The position numbers and the translations under genes were made by a program. 64,000 nt of DNA from Tolypeutes matacus. Its lineage: Eukaryota > Chordata > Mammalia > Cingulata > Chlamyphoridae. Under the pieces are notes generated by a model. That model made no database searches. It saw nothing but the letters and a program-made list of their open reading frames with translations, and was not told the origin of the DNA. Below, piece after piece: positions 58,902-64,000 of the stretch. The DNA is taken from NCBI GenBank assembly GCA_026826555.1, contig JAKSZT010054304.1, positions 36,424,683 through 36,488,682 on the forward strand, in the 5' to 3' direction. Position 1 is the stretch's first letter; each line of letters begins with the position of its first letter.

Positions 58902-60868
58902 CTTAATTCTGTTCCATCTATCTGTCACCTCTTTACAAATAACATATGCCCTTCTTGTTATAGCTGTATAATAATACAAGTTTTGATATCTTATAGTCTT
59001 ATCCACCACCATACTTTTTTCTTCAAGGTGTTTTAGAAACCCTTGGTGCTTTCCTCATCCAAATATATTTTAGAAATAAATTTTCATATTCTTCCAAAAT
59101 GATGCTGTGATTTTGGTTGGAGTCACATTGAATTTATAGGTTGATTACAACACAGCTGTCACCATGCCATTGTTTCCTCATCTATATCATTATTTTTCTT
59201 CATTTCTTAAGTATCTTTTTAGGTAACTTAATAATATATTTCTAATTTTCTTTGTAAATAATTTTAAATATTTCATGAATTTTTGCTAGATTTGCTTTTT
59301 TACAATGTGCTCTTGAGAATAGTATGGAGAATAAGAATAAGTATTCTTCAATGGAAGCAAGAAAGTCAGTTAATCAAAAGGCTATTGTAATAGTTCTTTT
59401 TAGAAATGGTGATGAACTTAATTATTACCAGTAAAGAATTTAAAAAGAATACTTTCAAAGATACAAAAAATAAAAAATAATTCCTCTTGGCAAATGATTT
59501 AATGTTAAGAGAGGGGAAATCATGAGTACCAGGATATAATTAAAATGTCTCCCCAAATGGACCATTTTCTAAAATAAAGTTAGAGTAGTGTTTCAAATCA
59601 AGACAATGTTTGAAGGAAGATAAGGGCTATGATATTACCTATTTTTGATAGTCCTTTGTCTAGTGCATTAACTATACATTCTACTTGCTATTTTATTTTT
59701 TCTACTTACTCAGGAATATGTTTGTAATGCCTTTTTCTAAATATCAACTATTTATACTACTTTAATCATATTCTATTCTTCAAAGTTCCCTCCTAAAGGA
59801 AAGATACCATGTTTAACATTTTCCCCCTTTTCTCCTAGAAATTGAAATTGCTCCATCCTATCACTCATGTTCAGTACATTTGAGAGAATGAGACAAGGAA
59901 AGGGGAGGCATCTTTCAAGTCCATTTCACAGACGTCTATATACTGTACTAGCTAAAGTATTGTCATGAGGCATTTTCTTTTCCTTAATTTCTGATATTAT
60001 CACCTTTGGACAGTCCCATCTTCCCATAACTAAGGGTGTGTACACATGTGTGCTTATATGTATATATATTGAATTGGTCTTTGAACTTCTACTTACTAGG
60101 TTACTGCCCACAAAATACTTCACATACATATTAAATACTATCACATACATATTAAATACTATCTCTCAACATTTATTCCACATTCCAATATTATTAATCC
60201 CAGATTCCTCTTAATGCACCTTGACAACTCAAAATTGGAAGCAAATTGGATAAAAATAGAGCCTTTAATATGAGGCATTTTTCATCCACATTAACAATGT
60301 ATCAGAAAGTGACATATGAAAATTTCAATATACCTATGTGTATACATTTAGCTATAATACAATGAAAATTTATGTTAGGCATTAAATTTTTAATTAAATT
60401 ATCTTAAGAAGCCAATAATACAAGTAATTAAAGAACCTTACACATAACACAGGACCTTTTATTGTAGGTAAAAAACAAGTAGAGAAAAAAATATAATTTT
60501 CTTAAAGATATTAGATTTTAGAATGATAAACTTCATTATATCTTTTAGTTGGCTACGTCTTCAAGGGAACACTATAATAATTTGCATTTTTATTGTGCTA
60601 GACTACAATAAGATAAACTTCACTTGGGCAGACCTATAGGAAGCTTCAGAGTGTCCACGGACATTTACTCAAATCTCTAATTCCTAAAGATTTGTGACCA
60701 TGATAGTTTAAAAACTATTAAAAGTAGTTTTTGTTACATTCAACATATTATATAACTAAGCAAAATATAATTTTATGCATTTCTAAAAACAATAGTGCAT
60801 TAGACTAGGAGTAGGACCAGAGCCAGAAAATGAGCACAGTTAACCGCTATAATAATGATGGCAATTGT
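58902..60868. other. Unassigned AT-rich DNA
   Basis: No gene or repeat recognised; a direct 24-bp-period repeat of tcacatacatattaaatact lies at 60119-60162. Confidence 0.5.
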
Positions 60869-61225
60869 AATCAGTCTACTGAATGCTTAATACATGTTAG
60901 ATGCTATTCAAAGAGCTTTATGTGATTGATAACTGCCTAAAAAATGAAAAGGACTTAAAATAATAACTTATTATTTCCTCAAAATAAAATGCAAGGTTTT
61001 ACTCAAACCCTTTTTGTAAAGAGAGTCATTAAGGATCAGGGATGCAGAGTAATTTGGTCCAGACTCTCACTATAATGTAATTGCTTAGATTATGATCTCT
61101 CTGGCTATAATAGTTTTTATTTTTGCTTCCAATCTCTTCAAATATAAAATGGAGATAATATAATCCATACATCATTGAGTTGCTGAGAATTTTAAAATTA
61201 TTAATGCAGGTAAAATTCTTAATGT
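60869..61225 (+). mobile_element. MIR SINE remnant
   Basis: Two stretches fit an ancient MIR in order. One is near 60,880-60,930 (ttagatgctattcaaagag, cf. the family's ggcactgttctaagcg phrase). The clearer one, at 61,060-61,225, reads ccaatctcttcaaatataaa, atggagataatataatcc and ttgagttgctgagaat. The part between them is too diverged or inserted. Confidence 0.6.
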
Positions 61226-61411
61226 CAAAATGTAAGAAGCAACAAATATTATTTATTTCACAATATACTACCTAACATATAATAAAATAATGTATCATTT
61301 ATATACTACTTAATTATATATAGGTGAAATATTATAATGTAAACATGTAAATATATTTATATATCATAAACATAGTTATAATCTATGATATACAAAATAT
61401 AAATATAGGAA

Positions 61412-61997
61412 TGTGATGGTTTGAATCTTTTGTGGACCCTAGAAAATTATGTTCTTAATCAACCCTGTAAACCCATTGTAGATGGGAACTCCTGATTAGA
61501 TAGCAGGACTTATGGTGAGTCTTAATCCTTTTATTGGAGTCTTATATAAACAGAGGAGAGAGGAGAGAAAGGGAGCTGCCATTTTACCCTGCCATGTGAT
61601 AGAGGACTCCAGGATCACCTTTACATGGAAAGACAAGGAAACCCTGAGAGGCTGGAGGATGGAATCAGCAGAGCAGCCCAAAGCTGAAGCAATGAGGTAT
61701 GAAGGAGAGGGAAGAGATAAGCAGACCCTGCCATGCACTTGATTACCTACTGCTGAGCTCAAGGAGAAAGTGCGCCTAGAGGAGGAGGCAGAGACCAGCC
61801 GTCATTTTGCCTTTCCACTTTGCAAGAGTCCAGAGTTGCTAGCAACTGACCTTTGGTGAGGCAGTATCTCTGACAATGCCTTGATTTGGACATTTTCACA
61901 ATGTCAGACCTGTAAACTTTTAATGTCATAAATTCCCGTTATAAAAGCCAACTCATTTTTGGTGTTTTGCAGTTGCAACCTTTAGCAAACTAAAACA
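61412..61997 (-). mobile_element. MaLR-type solo LTR with perfect 5-bp target duplication
   Basis: 586 bp from tgtgatggtttgaatctttt to cctttagcaaactaaaaca on the plus strand; the sense LTR therefore starts TGTTTTAGTTTGC on the minus strand. The 5-mer aggaa flanks it at 61407-61411 and 61998-62002, as expected of class III ERV integration. Frames inside it (61496-61762, 61512-61742) are spurious. Confidence 0.87.
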
Positions 61998-62002
61998 AGG
62001 AA

Positions 62003-63192
62003 TATATAATACATGTCATTTATTTGACATTATCCAATACTACCTACTAATTACTGTTGATATCATTAATCAGAGTTGATATATAATCTTTGTAACTTCA
62101 ATAGTACTTACTATTTTCGTAATGTCAATATAACTGTCAAGAAATTTAGCACATATTATATACTTTGCTATCTATTTTTTTATCCATAAACTGAGAGAGA
62201 AGCATTAAATCACTTCTATAACTTTATTTTTAATATCAAATTTGATTTGATGTTAATAATTTTCAATGCAGGATATATATCACATGCTTGGTTTGTCTTT
62301 ACAGCCAGGATCTTTAAAGTTTTCCATTTACACTCATTTGAATTTTGAAATATAAATTGCTATTTAAAGCAGTTTTTAAAAAGAACATTTCATTTTAATT
62401 TTATGTAAAATGTGCCTGGTACATTTCACATCGATTATTTTTGGTAATAAATACATTTGAAAATTGGTTTGGCTATTTGTAAACCACTTTATTTCCAGTA
62501 TTTCTAATTTTAATTTCTATTGAACTTGAAGGAATGTATTATAGAACACATATCTTATTTTGACAATTTTGGTTCTACTGTATAATTTTAGTCAATGAAA
62601 ATATGAATTTCCAATTCACTTGCTCATTATTAAATATAATTTTTTAAACTCTATAATGTTCATAATGAGAAATATATTTTATATCTCACAAGTTTAATCC
62701 CTTATCCTGAACTTATTTTCACTCAAGGCAACTAGGCAAAGTCTAAATGTTCTTTTCATGAATTGGACATTTGCATTACATGAATATATATATACATATA
62801 AATCTGGAATTATGTACAAGATCAATTAAACAAATAAATCATGTGAAGAACTCAAAAGATGTAATTTCTAATGTTGAAGATGCATTCAAGCAAAAATTCT
62901 ATAAGTTTGATAACATAATTATTTTTACTGTGATATAATTATATTTTATTATGATTTTTTAACCGAAAAGTTATTTTGAGTTTCAAAAGATGTAAATATT
63001 TTTAAAGTTAAAAGCATGTCTTTTTTATATCAGTGTTTATATTAATACATAACTCTAACTTCTCAAATATAAGGAAAATCATCATTCTAAAATGAGTGAA
63101 ATATAAATTGAATATTGAATCTTTATGATTCTCAAGTATAAGGATTTAAACAATCAAATATCTATAAATTTCAAGTAATTTAATACAAATAC
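62003..63192. other. Unassigned AT-rich DNA
   Basis: No gene or repeat recognised. No snRNA-type proximal sequence element is evident before the U1-like sequence that follows. Confidence 0.5.
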
Positions 63193-63356
63193 ATATTTAC
63201 CTGGCAGGGGAGAGAGCATGATCATTAAGGTGGTTTTCCCAGGGCAAAGCTTATCCATCGAACTCCAGATATGCTGACCCCTGCGATTTTTCCAAATGTG
63301 GGAAACTCGACTGCATAATTTGTAGTAGTGGGGGACTGTATTCACGCTCTCCCCTG
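63193..63356 (+). ncRNA. U1 snRNA-like sequence, full length, probably a pseudogene
   Basis: U1 snRNA pairs with 5' splice sites in the spliceosome. This copy is 164 nt, the exact mature length, from atatttacctggcagggg to cacgctctcccctg. Compared by eye with the human U1 I know, I count 18 substitutions and no indels, about 89% identity; many are CpG-type transitions. Functional sites are hit. The splice-site-pairing region has C4 to T, loop I (U1-70K site) reads gatcattaag, loop II (U1A site AUUGCAC) reads atcgaac, and the Sm site reads aatttgtag. An A-rich tract follows (aaaagaaaaaaaacaaaaaa from 63360) and no promoter is seen, so it is most likely a retrotransposed pseudogene. Confidence 0.92.
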
Positions 63357-63731
63357 ATTAAAAGAAAAAAAACAAAAAAACAAATAGAATGGTTGTCAAC
63401 ATAAATATAGAGTTTGGGCTATTAGAAACTTCATTAATAAAATGAACTGTTTACCATGATTCTCTTCACAGCATGACAATATTAATGCTAAAAATTTTGA
63501 ATTGCTCTCAAATTTAGTATCAGTAAATTTGTTTATAATAAATTATGTCTTTGGCTTAGTATTATTATTGCCACATTGTCTCAAGCTTGTAGTTGATGAT
63601 ATTTATGAATGACTAAATTGAGGAAAATTGTATGTCAATTCTGACCTCCAAATATTAGCTGTTTTTCCATTTAACCTATAACTATAGCTCAATCTGTAGA
63701 GGAGGCAACTTGAATATTTAAAACTTTCTTG

Positions 63732-64000
63732 AGGAGTTCCAGCAAAATGGCATTGGCTTAAGTGGGCACTCACCACCTCTCTCACAAAAAACAGCAGAAA
63801 AGATACAAAATCCTACATGAGTGAGCTGTTTTGGGAGCCCATAGAGCAGGAAACTTCAGGGCATTGATTTGTAGGGAACCGGACAAAAAGATAAAGAGCC
63901 CAAGGGAAAACCATTAGTTTCTCATCCTTGTGCCTGGAAATGGTGGGTGGCTAAGCTCCGCCTTCAAGGAAAAAGCTTCCATGAACTCTCTGACTCCCAC
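63732..64000 (+). mobile_element. Probable L1 5' end (5'UTR), continues beyond the window
   Basis: A less AT-rich stretch starts with ggagttccagcaaaatggca, which resembles an L1 5' start with a YY1-like AAAATGGC core, followed by a 5'UTR-like sequence (gagcccatagagcaggaaac, tggtgggtggctaagctcc). Orientation and identity rest on this start and on composition only. The frame at 63603-63785 on the other strand is not a gene. Confidence 0.45.

Noticed and set aside
61496..61762. Overlapping opposite-strand frames of 88 and 76 codons
   Set aside because: Both are inside the solo LTR at 61412-61997.
1..64000. CRISPR arrays, operons, prokaryotic terminators or origins
   Set aside because: No regularly spaced direct repeats with unique spacers and no dense coding; L1, MIR, L2, ERVL and U1 sequences show a mammalian genome.

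Overview
The window is mammalian nuclear DNA, AT-rich and CpG-poor, built almost entirely of interspersed repeats at different stages of decay. I find no intact protein-coding gene and no convincing host exon. The lineage marker is a short tRNA-derived SINE with an Ala-tRNA-like head (A box near TGTGGCTCAA, B box near GGTTCAATCC). It resembles the DAS family of xenarthrans, and the L1 3' ends and MaLR-type LTRs also fit Xenarthra. I therefore place it in an armadillo, sloth or anteater but cannot choose between them. Family names are recognised from memory of consensus sequences, not from a search.

Layout. 1-2.7 kb: plus-strand L1 ORF2 remnant ending at a (TC)n tract. 2.8-20 kb: mostly unassigned AT-rich DNA with an MLT1 LTR, an L1 ORF1/ORF2 junction fragment, several antisense L1 3' ends, an ERV1-like LTR and an L2 tail. 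20.2-30.8 kb: one old minus-strand L1 interrupted by three LTRs, two SINEs and a complete 4.25-kb HAL1-like (half-L1) element with a 12-bp target duplication. 31-34.6 kb: mostly unassigned, with a MIR. 34.8-39.0 kb: a second copy of the HAL1-like element in the same orientation. 40-45 kb: plus-strand L1 pieces cut by a SINE, an MLT2 LTR and a MaLR-type LTR. 46.8-47.3 kb: another such LTR. 48.8-53.4 kb: decayed ERVL pol with its MLT2-type 3' LTR. 53.4-57.9 kb: a Tigger1-like DNA transposon split by a MaLR provirus. 58.4-62.0 kb: a partial LTR, a long SINE, a MIR and a solo LTR with a perfect 5-bp duplication. 63.2 kb: a full-length but mutated U1 snRNA copy. 63.73 kb to the end: a probable L1 5' end.

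Nothing here works as a pathway. What the window offers is a readable order of insertions and one coherent non-autonomous retrotransposon family. Its two copies (26.2-30.5 and 34.8-39.0 kb) share an ORF1-only layout, the same ORF1/ORF2 deletion junction, two ~395-bp monomers in the 5'UTR, a YY1-like motif at the 5' end and a three-fold repeated 3'UTR. This is the best candidate for something under-described.
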